Positions 1 through 5,670 of a DNA stretch of 11,213 nt are shown in pieces. The stretch is from JAXGTD01 sp040775095 (lineage in GTDB: Bacteria; Pseudomonadota; Gammaproteobacteria; Chromatiales; Chromatiaceae): contig JAXGTD010000131.1 in the NCBI GenBank assembly GCA_040775095.1, positions 1 through 11,213 of the forward strand, written 5' to 3'. The first letter of the stretch is position 1, and each line of letters starts with the position of its first letter. The notes under the pieces were generated by a model. That model searched no databases. It was not told the origin of the DNA and saw nothing but the letters and a program-made list of their open reading frames with translations. The position numbers and the translations under genes are program-made.

Positions 1-351
1 GCCTTTTTCGGCAAATGCCGGGCTGTGGTATTCCTCGTGGATCAGACCGGAGGCAGCCGTCATCCACTGCACGTCACCGCGGCCGATAGTGCCGCCACCA
101 CCCGACGAGTCTCGGTGTGAGACGCCGCCCTCGTAAACGATGGTCACGGTCTCGAAACCGCGATGCGGGTGTCGGCCAACGCCTAGCTTGTTCGCGGTCG
201 GCGGGAATTCGGTCGGACCGGCATAGTCCATCAACAGGAAGGGCGACATCTCGTCGGCGATATCGTTGTAGGAAAAGATGCTCCTCACCGGAAAGCCGTC
301 GCCGACCCAGTGGCTGCCGTTGCTGCGTTTGATGTATGCGAGTCTTTTCAT
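1..351 (-). CDS. Pirin family protein, N-terminal 117 residues (cut by window edge)
   Basis: This is the first 117 codons of a pirin-family protein. Pirins are cupins that bind one metal ion; some act as quercetin dioxygenases or as redox-sensitive co-regulators, so the substrate here is open. The reading frame runs open to base 1. Residues 80-90 contain HPHRGFETVT, whose two histidines are the family's first metal ligands. The segment WMTAASGLIHEEYH near residue 100 supplies the remaining His and Glu ligands. The start at 351 is preceded by GGAG about 7 bases upstream on the minus strand. The C-terminal cupin half lies outside the window. The gene is divergent from a LysR-type regulator across 96 bp, an arrangement often seen with pirins, which suggests that the regulator controls it. 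Family assignment is firm; biochemical function is not. Confidence 0.93.
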   Translation of the reverse strand, partial: MKRLAYIKRSNGSHWVGDGFPVRSIFSYNDIADEMSPFLLMDYAGPTEFPPTANKLGVGRHPHRGFETVTIVYEGGVSHRDSSGGGGTIGRGDVQWMTAASGLIHEEYHSPAFAEKG

Positions 352-447
352 GATTGTTCTCCGTGAGTTGATGGCTCGTAGTGTAGAAGGCAGGCATTTA
401 TTCGACTACGTGGTAAAATAAGAAACCATTTTTCAATGAGATGAACA
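352..447. promoter_or_regulatory. Divergent promoter region between pirin gene and lysR-type gene
   Basis: This 96-bp AT-richer spacer separates two divergently oriented genes and must hold both promoters. A TAAAAT hexamer at 414-419 could be a -10 element for the LysR gene, but no convincing -35 was found at the right distance. LysR-family regulators usually bind such spacers and repress their own gene while controlling the neighbour. That role is inferred from layout only. Confidence 0.5.
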
Positions 448-1341
448 ATGGATCTGAATGAAGCCGCGGTGTTCGTCAAGGTGGTTGAAGCCGGGAGTTT
501 CAGCGCCGCCGCTCGCCTGCTCGGCCTGCCGACCTCCACGGTTAGCACCCGTGTTGCGCGTCTGGAGAAACGACTTGGCGTGACGCTATTGCAGCGCACG
601 ACACGACGCCTGCATCTGACCGACGCCGGCGAGCTGTACTACCAGCATGCGTCGACCGGGCTGGGCCACATGCTGGATGCGGAAGCCGCAGTGACCGAAT
701 CGATTGGCGAACCGAAAGGGCTGCTGCGCGTGACGGCACCCGCCGATCTCGGCGACGCCATCCTGGCCGAGGTCGTCAACCAGATGCGGCACCATTGCCC
801 CAAAGTCAGTGTCGAGATGGTGCTGATGAACCGCTATGTGGATCTCATCGCCGAGGACGTCGATGTCGCTATCCGGACGGGCAACCTGAAAAATTCGACG
901 TTGATCGCCAAAAATGTCGGCGTCGCGCGCTGGGCGCCCTTCGCCAGCCCGGACTATCTGAAATCGGCCCCGAAGCTGACTTCGCCGCAGGGGCTGTCCC
1001 TGCACAGCTGCCTGCAGTTCACGCCGCTCGGAAAGGAGTCCTGGACGATGAGCAATGAACGGACCAGCGTCACCGTACCGATGTCAGGACAGGTGATGGT
1101 TAATGATGTTGGCGTGATTCGTTCAATGGCGCTGGCCGGTGAAGGTATCGCCCTCCTGCCGCTTTATCTCTGCCCGCAGGAGGGCGACATTGGCCAGATC
1201 GTACGTGTCCTACCCGAGTGGCATGCGAAAGCTGATCCGATCCATATTGTCTACCCGCGTCAGCGTTTCATGCCCCCTAAGCTGAGGACATTCGTCGACC
1301 TGACGTCGCTGGAGTTGCGTAAGTGGCTTGAAGAAAGCTGA
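448..1341 (+). CDS. LysR-family transcriptional regulator
   Basis: A full-length LysR-type regulator of 297 residues, the usual size for the family. The N-terminal winged helix-turn-helix covers about residues 1-60, with the helix-turn-helix near 18-37 (SFSAAARLLGLPTSTVS) followed by the typical VARLEKRLGVTLLQRTTRRLHLTDAG linker-helix start. Residues of about 90-290 form the periplasmic-binding-like effector domain. Such proteins act in the cytoplasm as tetramers and respond to a small co-inducer; the ligand is unknown here. The start at 448 fits the family start (MDLNEAAVFVKVVEAGSF), although the upstream ribosome-binding site is weak. The gene is divergent from the pirin gene, its most likely target. 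The integron-like island begins directly downstream. Confidence 0.95.
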   Translation: MDLNEAAVFVKVVEAGSFSAAARLLGLPTSTVSTRVARLEKRLGVTLLQRTTRRLHLTDAGELYYQHASTGLGHMLDAEAAVTESIGEPKGLLRVTAPADLGDAILAEVVNQMRHHCPKVSVEMVLMNRYVDLIAEDVDVAIRTGNLKNSTLIAKNVGVARWAPFASPDYLKSAPKLTSPQGLSLHSCLQFTPLGKESWTMSNERTSVTVPMSGQVMVNDVGVIRSMALAGEGIALLPLYLCPQEGDIGQIVRVLPEWHAKADPIHIVYPRQRFMPPKLRTFVDLTSLELRKWLEES

Positions 1342-1360
1342 TCTATACTGGAACCAACGG

Positions 1361-1402
1361 TGTCCGGTCCATTAAAGTAAAGTGGACCCCGAAAATCGGA
1401 CA
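1361..1402. repeat. Inverted-repeat segment after lysR; possible relic of an insertion-sequence end
   Basis: TGTCCG (1361-1366) pairs with CGGACA (1397-1402), and inside it GGTCCA (1366-1371) pairs with TGGACC (1383-1388). The stretch TGGACCCCGAAAATCGGACA (1383-1402) resembles the terminal inverted repeats of IS3-family elements of the IS150 type, from memory. No transposase gene or second end is visible. It could equally be a hairpin ending lysR transcription. It lies between lysR and the first attC site. Confidence 0.3.
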
Positions 1403-1464
1403 GTAGTTTAAGCTTGCCTCGGCCAACAGCGGGCCATGACCTGGCAAACAGACTACAAGACGTT

Positions 1465-1587
1465 GCCTAACCAGCGCCACAGCCCGACCCCGCGGGCCGG
1501 CGCGGCTTGCTCGACTCGTGCCCGCGCCATGTCTTCAGCTCCTTGCTGGATCATGCTCCGCGGGGCCGGCTCGGCTTGGCGTTATGG
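1465..1587 (+). repeat. Integron attC recombination site ending a lost upstream cassette
   Basis: The 123-bp site begins with the half-site GCCTAAC (1465-1471), a perfect match to the RYYYAAC consensus, and ends with GTTATGG (1581-1587), which keeps the essential GTT. Between them CCGACCCCGCGG (1484-1495) pairs with CCGCGGGGCCGG (1558-1569) with one mismatch. The outer arms GCGCCA and TTGGCGTT also pair imperfectly, as expected for the L and R boxes. Length and layout fall in the known attC range of about 57-141 bp. No cassette gene remains to its left, so the upstream cassette has been lost. Cassette 1 starts at the GTT at 1581. Confidence 0.8.
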
Positions 1588-1600
1588 GTAAAGAACATCA

Positions 1601-1855
1601 ATGAGCAAAGATAACCTGAAATTAAGAAGAAAACTTAATCCAATGCCTGGCTATATTGAAAGAGCATTAAAAAATAACGGCGTAGAACAAGATTATATGG
1701 CGCGTCCCGCATATCAGAGAAATGACTATCTGGGTTGGATAGAGTGTGCAAAAAAAGAAGAAACAAAGCAAAAACGTCTAAATCAAATGCTACATGAGCT
1801 AAAAGCTGGTGGTGTGTATATGAAAATGAAACACCCTGCATCAATAAAAAAATGA
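1601..1855 (+). CDS. Cassette-borne OmdA/YdeI-like small protein
   Basis: An 84-residue protein filling integron cassette 1; its ATG lies 13 bases past the GTT of the attC core, typical of cassette genes. Residues 36-76 (RPAYQRNDYLGWI, then AKKEETKQKRLNQML and VYMKM) match the pattern of the bacteriocin-protection YdeI/OmpD-associated (OmdA) family as I recall it. Stand-alone versions of about 70-90 residues exist. The molecular role is unclear; the family name comes from antimicrobial-peptide and bacteriocin tolerance phenotypes. The protein is strongly basic, with many lysines encoded by AAA. The gene is far more AT-rich than everything around it, pointing to foreign origin. No clear ribosome-binding site precedes it, as in many cassettes. 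Its attC follows at 1878 and is interrupted by a group II intron. Confidence 0.75.
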   Translation: MSKDNLKLRRKLNPMPGYIERALKNNGVEQDYMARPAYQRNDYLGWIECAKKEETKQKRLNQMLHELKAGGVYMKMKHPASIKK

Positions 1856-1877
1856 ACCACTATTGCCCAATGGCAAC

Positions 1878-1882
1878 GCATA
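1878..1882 (+). repeat. Left fragment (GCATA) of the attC site of cassette 1, cut by the intron
   Basis: These five bases join to AC at 2411 once the intron is removed, giving the half-site GCATAAC. It fits RYYYAAC at six of seven positions and is the complement of GTTATGC, nearly identical to the GTTATGG that opens this cassette at 1581. That match is what a cassette inserted by an integron integrase should show. Confidence 0.65.
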
Positions 1883-1953
1883 ATCGGGTAAGGGCGGGTC
1901 TTTATCCCGCCCTCCCCACGCCACCGAGCATGCGGATCCGCACGAGGCGGTTC
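1883..1953 (-). ncRNA. Group II intron domains V and VI and 3' end
   Basis: Domain V spans about 1918-1953: on the minus strand CCGCC pairs with GGTGG (one G-U), and TGCGGATCCGCA forms the capped upper stem with a two-base bulge. This is the CCGCC/GGTGG type found in IIC-attC introns. The lower arms CCGCCTCG and CTCGGTGG contain two mismatches where family members I recall pair fully, suggesting decay. Domain VI follows, with GGGCGGG (1892-1898) pairing with CCCGCCC (1906-1912), then the end sequence ACCCGAT. Confidence 0.75.
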
Positions 1954-2318
1954 ATGCGAAGGGAGCACACGACGGTGCAGGCGTAGCCATGCGCTTTCAT
2001 CCATTGATCGCGGATGCTCATCAAGCCCTGGCGTTTCAGCCAGTCGTTGGTCATCCCGGTCTGGGTACCCAGCGCGCGGGACAGGTGCCAATAGCTCTTG
2101 GCGCTCATGCCCGTCCAGATCGCGGTCCGTGCCCGGGTCCCCACGGCCAGCAGGTGGCGGATGCGGTTGCGCACGCCGCGCCACTGTTTCCAGTAGCACA
2201 TGCGCACCCGACGGCGCAGCCAGTGGTCCAGCTCGGGGATCGGCCTTGGCTTCTTGCCCGTTCGGCCCTTCACCGCGACACCCTCCAGGACGCCGCCGCT
2301 AGTATGGCCTCTGCTCAC
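1902..2318 (-). pseudogene. Group II intron reverse transcriptase/maturase remnant (C-terminal part only)
   Basis: A 138-codon open frame starting at a GTG holds only the thumb/maturase end of an intron-encoded protein. Recognisable class C motifs are LDHWLRRRVRMCYWKQW, TRARTAIWTGMSAKSYWHL and RALGTQTGMTNDWLKRQGL. The finger and palm domains, including the catalytic YADD box, are absent: intron leader sequence (GTGAGCAGAGGCCATAC on the minus strand) passes after a few codons straight into the maturase region, so an internal deletion joined the two. The frame runs through domain V before stopping. The product could not reverse-transcribe; the conserved maturase core might still bind intron RNA, but this is speculative. 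It sits in domain IV of the intron. Confidence 0.88.
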
Positions 2319-2410
2319 TTCTGTCCCCCCTGTGTGTCAACCTCAGTTCGGACGCAGGTACTCCTACAGGGAACTTTCACCCCATCAGTTCACGCCCGTG
2401 TCGGGCGTAC

Positions 2411-2511
2411 ACAAGACCTTCAACTCCGACCCAAAACCGCGCGCCGAGCTCCGTGCTATCCTTCAGAGCCGTGCCTGCGCGGTTTCGGGCGGGCTAAGCT
2501 GACCGTTAGTC
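2411..2511 (+). repeat. Right part of the attC site of cassette 1
   Basis: After the intron the attC resumes with ACAAGACCTTCAACTCCGACCC-type L'' sequence, then a perfect 9-bp stem, AAACCGCGC (2434-2442) with GCGCGGTTT (2477-2485). It closes with GGCTAAGCTGACC and the core GTTAGTC (2505-2511). Joined to 1878-1882 it makes a 106-bp attC. Cassette 2 begins at the GTT at 2505. Confidence 0.78.
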
Positions 2512-2549
2512 GCTAAAAGCGGATCGTTTTCAATGCGTCGAAGTTGCGC

Positions 2550-2568
2550 GAGTCCCATGATGGGACTC
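2550..2568 (+). promoter_or_regulatory. Perfect palindrome just upstream of higB; candidate HigA operator
   Basis: GAGTCCCA (2550-2557) and TGGGACTC (2561-2568) are perfect inverted repeats around a 3-base centre, ending 10 bases before the higB start codon. TTATGC (2569-2574) directly after it could serve as a -10 element. HigA antitoxins bind palindromes over their own promoter, so autoregulation is likely, but it is inferred from position. A translation-limiting hairpin is an alternative. Confidence 0.45.
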
Positions 2569-2578
2569 TTATGCGTCC

Positions 2579-2881
2579 ATGCGCATCATCGCTCTATCAA
2601 CACTGAGAAGGTCTTGGGGTAGCTCGCGTTCCTGCTCTGATTCGACCGAACCAGGAATGGCCTGGTACCGAGAAACCCTGAGGGCTGATTGGGCTACTCC
2701 CAATGAGGTAAAGGCCCAATTCTCCAGCGCCAGTATTCTGCGAGATGGTCGTGTCGTTTTTCACATCGCCGGACACAATTATCGGGTGGTGGTTTGGATC
2801 AACTACGCCTACCGCGTCGTGTGCACCCGCTCCATCGGAACACACAAGCAGTATGACGAAATTGACGCACAAACAGTTTGA
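2579..2881 (+). CDS. higB: HigB-family toxin of a type II toxin-antitoxin module
   Basis: A 100-residue toxin of the HigB family (the HigB_toxin type, as in ribosome-dependent mRNA interferases). It begins MRIIALSTLR and carries the signature SASILRDGRVVFHIAG followed by YRVVVWINYAYRVV and the C-terminal GTHKQYDEIDAQTV, all hallmarks of the family. Such toxins cut translated mRNA and stop growth when the antitoxin is lost. The segment between residues 10 and 28 (around SSRSCSDSTEPG) looks less conserved than usual, though the frame is intact. The start at 2579 gives the family N terminus; no strong ribosome-binding site is visible before it. The toxin gene precedes the antitoxin, the usual higBA order. 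The pair fills cassette 2, where it could stabilise the array by addiction. Confidence 0.92.
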   Translation: MRIIALSTLRRSWGSSRSCSDSTEPGMAWYRETLRADWATPNEVKAQFSSASILRDGRVVFHIAGHNYRVVVWINYAYRVVCTRSIGTHKQYDEIDAQTV

Positions 2882-2889
2882 GGTGTCCT

Positions 2890-3270
2890 ATGGATATTCG
2901 TCCCATCAAAACAGAAGCTGATTACGAGGCAACCCTGAAGGAAATTGAAGGCCTCATGTCTGCAGTGGCGGGATCACCCGAAGGGGATCGGCTGCAGGTA
3001 CTTGTAACGCTCGTTGAAGCTTACGAACGTGATCACTATCCAATGGGTTTTCCAGATCCGGTTAAAGCCATCAAGTTCCGAATGGAGCAGCAAGGCCTTA
3101 CCGTTGAAGACCTTGTTCCGGTCATAGGCCGCAGAAATCGTGTCTATGAAGTCTTGGCTCGGAAACGGCTTCTGACACTTCGCATGATTGAGGGTCTGCA
3201 TGCGACATTCTCAATCCCAGCAGAGAGTTTGTTAAAGCACAGTTCTCACCGTGGCGGCCATGCTACATAG
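2890..3270 (+). CDS. higA: HigA-family antitoxin, helix-turn-helix protein
   Basis: A 126-residue antitoxin that would neutralise HigB by direct binding and repress the higBA promoter. Residues 1-55 form the toxin-facing region (IKTEADYEATLKEIEGLM and LVTLVEAYERDHYP). Residues about 58-115 are the XRE-type helix-turn-helix domain (FRMEQQGLTVEDLVPVIG, RNRVYEVLARKRLLTLRMIE). The ATG at 2890 is chosen because GAGGTG (2880-2885) lies 4 bases upstream, overlapping the higB stop codon; a TTG at 2878 in frame is less likely. The 8-bp gap to higB implies translational coupling. The cassette's broken attC starts 16 bases after the stop. Confidence 0.93.
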   Translation: MDIRPIKTEADYEATLKEIEGLMSAVAGSPEGDRLQVLVTLVEAYERDHYPMGFPDPVKAIKFRMEQQGLTVEDLVPVIGRRNRVYEVLARKRLLTLRMIEGLHATFSIPAESLLKHSSHRGGHAT

Positions 3271-3285
3271 TGCCGGGGAGTTGGC

Positions 3286-3290
3286 AGCTA
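3286..3290 (+). repeat. Left fragment (AGCTA) of the attC site of cassette 2
   Basis: AGCTA stands at the same position relative to an intron 3' end as GCATA does in cassette 1. Completed with AC it would read AGCTAAC, the complement of GTTAGCT, and cassette 2 opens with GTTAGTC at 2505, sharing GTTAG. The rest of this attC is not found to the right. Confidence 0.45.
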
Positions 3291-3321
3291 ATCGGGTAAG
3301 GGCGGGCGTTTAACCCGCCCT
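3291..3321 (-). mobile_element. Remnant of a second IIC-attC group II intron (domain VI and 3' end only)
   Basis: The 18 bases TAATCGGGTAAGGGCGGG at 3289-3306 are identical to 1881-1898, the 3' end of the first intron with its last two exon bases. GGGCGGG (3300-3306) pairs with CCCGCCC (3314-3320), a domain VI hairpin with a different loop from the first copy. Domain V and everything 5' of it are absent; sequence beyond 3321 is unrelated. The loop differences show it is not a simple recent copy. It is oriented like the first intron. Confidence 0.65.
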
Positions 3322-3345
3322 TATCCTGTGTCAGGACATCGCGAT

Positions 3346-3380
3346 CGCGGAGCGGAGGAATGCTCGTTCCTCCGCTCGCG
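3346..3380. terminator. Strong hairpin between convergent higA and the AAA+ gene; possible bidirectional terminator
   Basis: AGCGGAGGAA (3351-3360) pairs perfectly with TTCCTCCGCT (3367-3376) around a 6-base loop, and CGCG (3346-3349) extends the stem with CGCG (3377-3380) past one bulged G. It lies between converging genes, where a bidirectional terminator is expected. Neither side has a T-tract, so it is not a textbook intrinsic terminator. It also marks the right border of the cassette island. Confidence 0.45.
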
Positions 3381-3453
3381 AACAGCACTGGAGCGGCCCT
3401 CACGGCGTCTCTCCGACTGCTTTGGTGGGCCCGTTCCATAAAAGACGTCGGCG

Positions 3454-5670
3454 TCAGGCAGCCCGCCTGCCCTCCTGCTGCTTCATTCGGCACTCCAGCG
3501 CCAATCGCTGGAGGAACTGCTCCGGGGTCGGGGCCTCGTCGAGCAGGGCGCGCTGGCGGCAGACGGTGGCGAAGTCCCCTGGGGTCAGGTTTTCCAGGCC
3601 GCGCAGGTGGTGGGCGATCAGCTCTGGCACCTCGGCCTGGTCGTCACCGAGCGCCTCGCGGGCGAACAGGCGCAGGCGTTGCGAAGGCGTCATTGGGCGG
3701 AAGCTCAGCTTGAAGTCGAAGCGGCGCAGCGCCGCGGTGTCGATGCCGGACATCCGATTGGTGGCGGCAATGAAGATGCCCGGATAGCGTTCCATCTGCT
3801 GCAGCAATTCGTTGACCTGTGTGCGCTCCCAGCCGTAGCGGGCCTGTGCGCGGTCCGCAAGGAAGCTGTCGACCTCATCGAGCAGCAGCACGGTGGTGGC
3901 AGGATCTGTGTCGCGGAATAGCCGAGCCAGATTCTGCTCGGTCTCACCCACGAAGGGCGAAACGAGATCCGAGGCCTGGCGGGAGACCAGCTCGCGGTCC
4001 AAAGCCTCGGCCAGCACCTCGGCGAAGGCGGTCTTGCCGGTCCCGGGTGGGCCGTAGAAGCACAGGCTGCCGCGGCCGTGCCGATGCAGGGCCTGCACGA
4101 TGGCACTCGGCGTGATCTCGCCCGAGAGATTCAGGAAGGCGGCATCGAATGCCGTTGGTGCGCTTCGCCGCCTCGGCGCGGGTGCACCCTGCAGCAGCGC
4201 GCGGATGGCGGCGACGCCCTCGCGCACTGCCTGCTCCGGGGTGCACTCACCGCGCAGCCCGACCAGCCGACGCGCGGCACCCAACTGCGCGGGCGTCAGC
4301 GACGCATCGTTGGCCAGGTTATCGAGTAGCACCGGGAGCCGCGTGGGGGGCAGGCCGCAGTCGCCCAGGTGCCGCTCTGCCATCTGCCGGCGCACCGAAC
4401 GCGGTGGTGTACCGAATGCCACCGGGAGCAGGAATCGGCGCAGGAAGGCGGGGTCCATGGCGTCGGTACTGTTGGTGATCCAGATCGCCGGCACGGGGTT
4501 GTCTTCGAGGATGCGGTTGATCCAGCCCTTTTGTCTGGCCCCACCCGGACCGCGCCTGCGCAGCAGCGCGAGCAGATCCAAGCCGTCGTCGAACACGTCC
4601 TCCACCTCATCGAAGATCAGCACCGCGTCGCGCCGACGCGCGAGCAGGCGCTGCGCCAGCAGATAGGCCGAGAGCCGGCCGTTGCGCGACAGCCCGTCGT
4701 CGCCCTCGTCACTGCTGCAAACCTGATAGACGCGCAGCCCCTGCTCCGCGGCCAGCGCGCGGGCAAACTCACTCTTGCCCGTGCCGGGCGCGCCATAAAA
4801 CAACGCGTTGACTCCGACCTCGCCGCGCCGTGCGGATTGCTCCAGCACCGAGCTCAGACGCCTTTCCGCGGGTGCCAGATGCGGGAAGTCCGCCAATCGC
4901 CAGCCCGCCTCGGGTGCCGGCTCGATCAGCAGGGAGAGCAGCTGCTCGACGTCCCGCGGACCGGTGTCGAGCACCGTGGCGAGCAGCTCGCTTCGTGCGA
5001 TGAAGTCTTCCAGATCGCTCTGGTCGAAATACTCCAGCAACCCAAGCGCCCGCAACGGTGCCGAGCGCCCCAGCGCCATCTTCAGGACGGGTTCTGGCAC
5101 ACCCAGCAGCGCCGCCAGACGGCGACGATTGACCCGGGCATACTCCCTGCCGCAGGCGCGCAGCATCACGCGTAGCGAATCGGAAAGCTGGTGCAGCTCC
5201 AGGTAGTCGAGCACCTGGACCTCAACCGCATCCAGATGAAGGCTATCGCCGAGCAGCCGCACCTCGGGACTCAGCGGCGTTGAGCCGTCCGCCGCCGCCA
5301 AGCGTGCATGCACGCGACCCGTGCGGTTGCGCACTACGCGCACCAGGCGCTGTCGCAGGTGCGGCGCCAGAGGGTCACTCGGCGCGTCTGTTGCGTCCCA
5401 GTCTGCCGCGCGGTCCGTGTCCCAATCCTCGTCCCACGAGGCAGTGGCCGGCGTCCCCTGATCCACGGGAAACCAGCGCGCCAGTGCACTTGGCTCGAAC
5501 AGGGGCAACAGCAGCTGAAAAAGTCGTTGCAAGAAGACAACCTGATGCTCCGCGTCCTCCAGGAGCTCTGGCGCGCCGCGGCAAAGCTGCAGGGCATAGC
5601 GGCCCAGGCGCCGCTGCAGCGGTGGAACCTGCGTGAAGTCGGAGCGCCAGGGGCTGCGTGCGTTGGGCAT
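3454..5670 (-). CDS. Tandem AAA+ ATPase of unknown function (738 aa)
   Basis: A cytoplasmic-looking protein with two AAA+ modules of the classical (Cdc48/FtsH-like) clade. Residues 1-280 are a helical region with an acidic patch near 78-100 (EDWDTDRAADWDATDAPSD). The first module has Walker A GAPGTGKS (293-300), Walker B LIFDE (351-355), sensor-1 Asn400 in WITNSTD, and arginines 411-412. The second has Walker A GPPGTGKT (540-547), Walker B LLLDE (595-599), Asn638 in AATNR and arginines 649-650. Both therefore look competent for ATP binding and hydrolysis, probably as a ring that remodels or unfolds a partner; no protease or nuclease domain is seen. The start at 5670 is preferred over an in-frame ATG at 5748 because AAGGAGA (5679-5685) sits 8 bases upstream. 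The gene is divergent from a WYL regulator and a membrane protein, its probable partners. Confidence 0.88.
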   Translation of the reverse strand: MPNARSPWRSDFTQVPPLQRRLGRYALQLCRGAPELLEDAEHQVVFLQRLFQLLLPLFEPSALARWFPVDQGTPATASWDEDWDTDRAADWDATDAPSDPLAPHLRQRLVRVVRNRTGRVHARLAAADGSTPLSPEVRLLGDSLHLDAVEVQVLDYLELHQLSDSLRVMLRACGREYARVNRRRLAALLGVPEPVLKMALGRSAPLRALGLLEYFDQSDLEDFIARSELLATVLDTGPRDVEQLLSLLIEPAPEAGWRLADFPHLAPAERRLSSVLEQSARRGEVGVNALFYGAPGTGKSEFARALAAEQGLRVYQVCSSDEGDDGLSRNGRLSAYLLAQRLLARRRDAVLIFDEVEDVFDDGLDLLALLRRRGPGGARQKGWINRILEDNPVPAIWITNSTDAMDPAFLRRFLLPVAFGTPPRSVRRQMAERHLGDCGLPPTRLPVLLDNLANDASLTPAQLGAARRLVGLRGECTPEQAVREGVAAIRALLQGAPAPRRRSAPTAFDAAFLNLSGEITPSAIVQALHRHGRGSLCFYGPPGTGKTAFAEVLAEALDRELVSRQASDLVSPFVGETEQNLARLFRDTDPATTVLLLDEVDSFLADRAQARYGWERTQVNELLQQMERYPGIFIAATNRMSGIDTAALRRFDFKLSFRPMTPSQRLRLFAREALGDDQAEVPELIAHHLRGLENLTPGDFATVCRQRALLDEAPTPEQFLQRLALECRMKQQEGRRAA

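Larger units (their letters stand above)
1883..2410 (-). mobile_element. Internally deleted class IIC-attC group II intron
   Basis: Read on the minus strand, the element starts at 2410 with GTACGCCC, forming a basal hairpin (2392-2398 with 2402-2408), close to the GTGCG-type 5' ends of class IIC introns. It continues with the domain I sequence GGGGTGAAAGTTCCC (2369-2383), then a shortened maturase frame, domain V, domain VI, and an end at 1883. The flanking sequence on the minus strand is TTGT before the intron and TATGC after it. This fits the known target of IIC-attC introns, the bottom strand of attC between TTGT and TAGGC-like bases. A complete element would be near 2 kb; this one is 528 bp, so about three quarters is missing, mainly the reverse-transcriptase gene. 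It cannot move by itself, but splicing with a protein supplied in trans cannot be excluded. Confidence 0.85.

Noticed and set aside
1989..2516. Plus-strand open frame across the intron and attC
   Set aside because: It overlaps the group II intron's ribozyme and maturase remnant in the opposite direction and its translation resembles nothing; it is a shadow frame.
3300..3320. Reading the GGGCGGG/CCCGCCC hairpin at 3300-3320 simply as the higA terminator
   Set aside because: Its flanking bases match the end of the group II intron at 1881-1898 exactly and it lacks a T-tract; an intron relic explains it better, although it may still act as a terminator.
3340..3349. GCGATCGC palindrome resembling the HIP1 octamer
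   Set aside because: A single occurrence beside a GC-rich hairpin; no evidence for a cyanobacterial repeat context.
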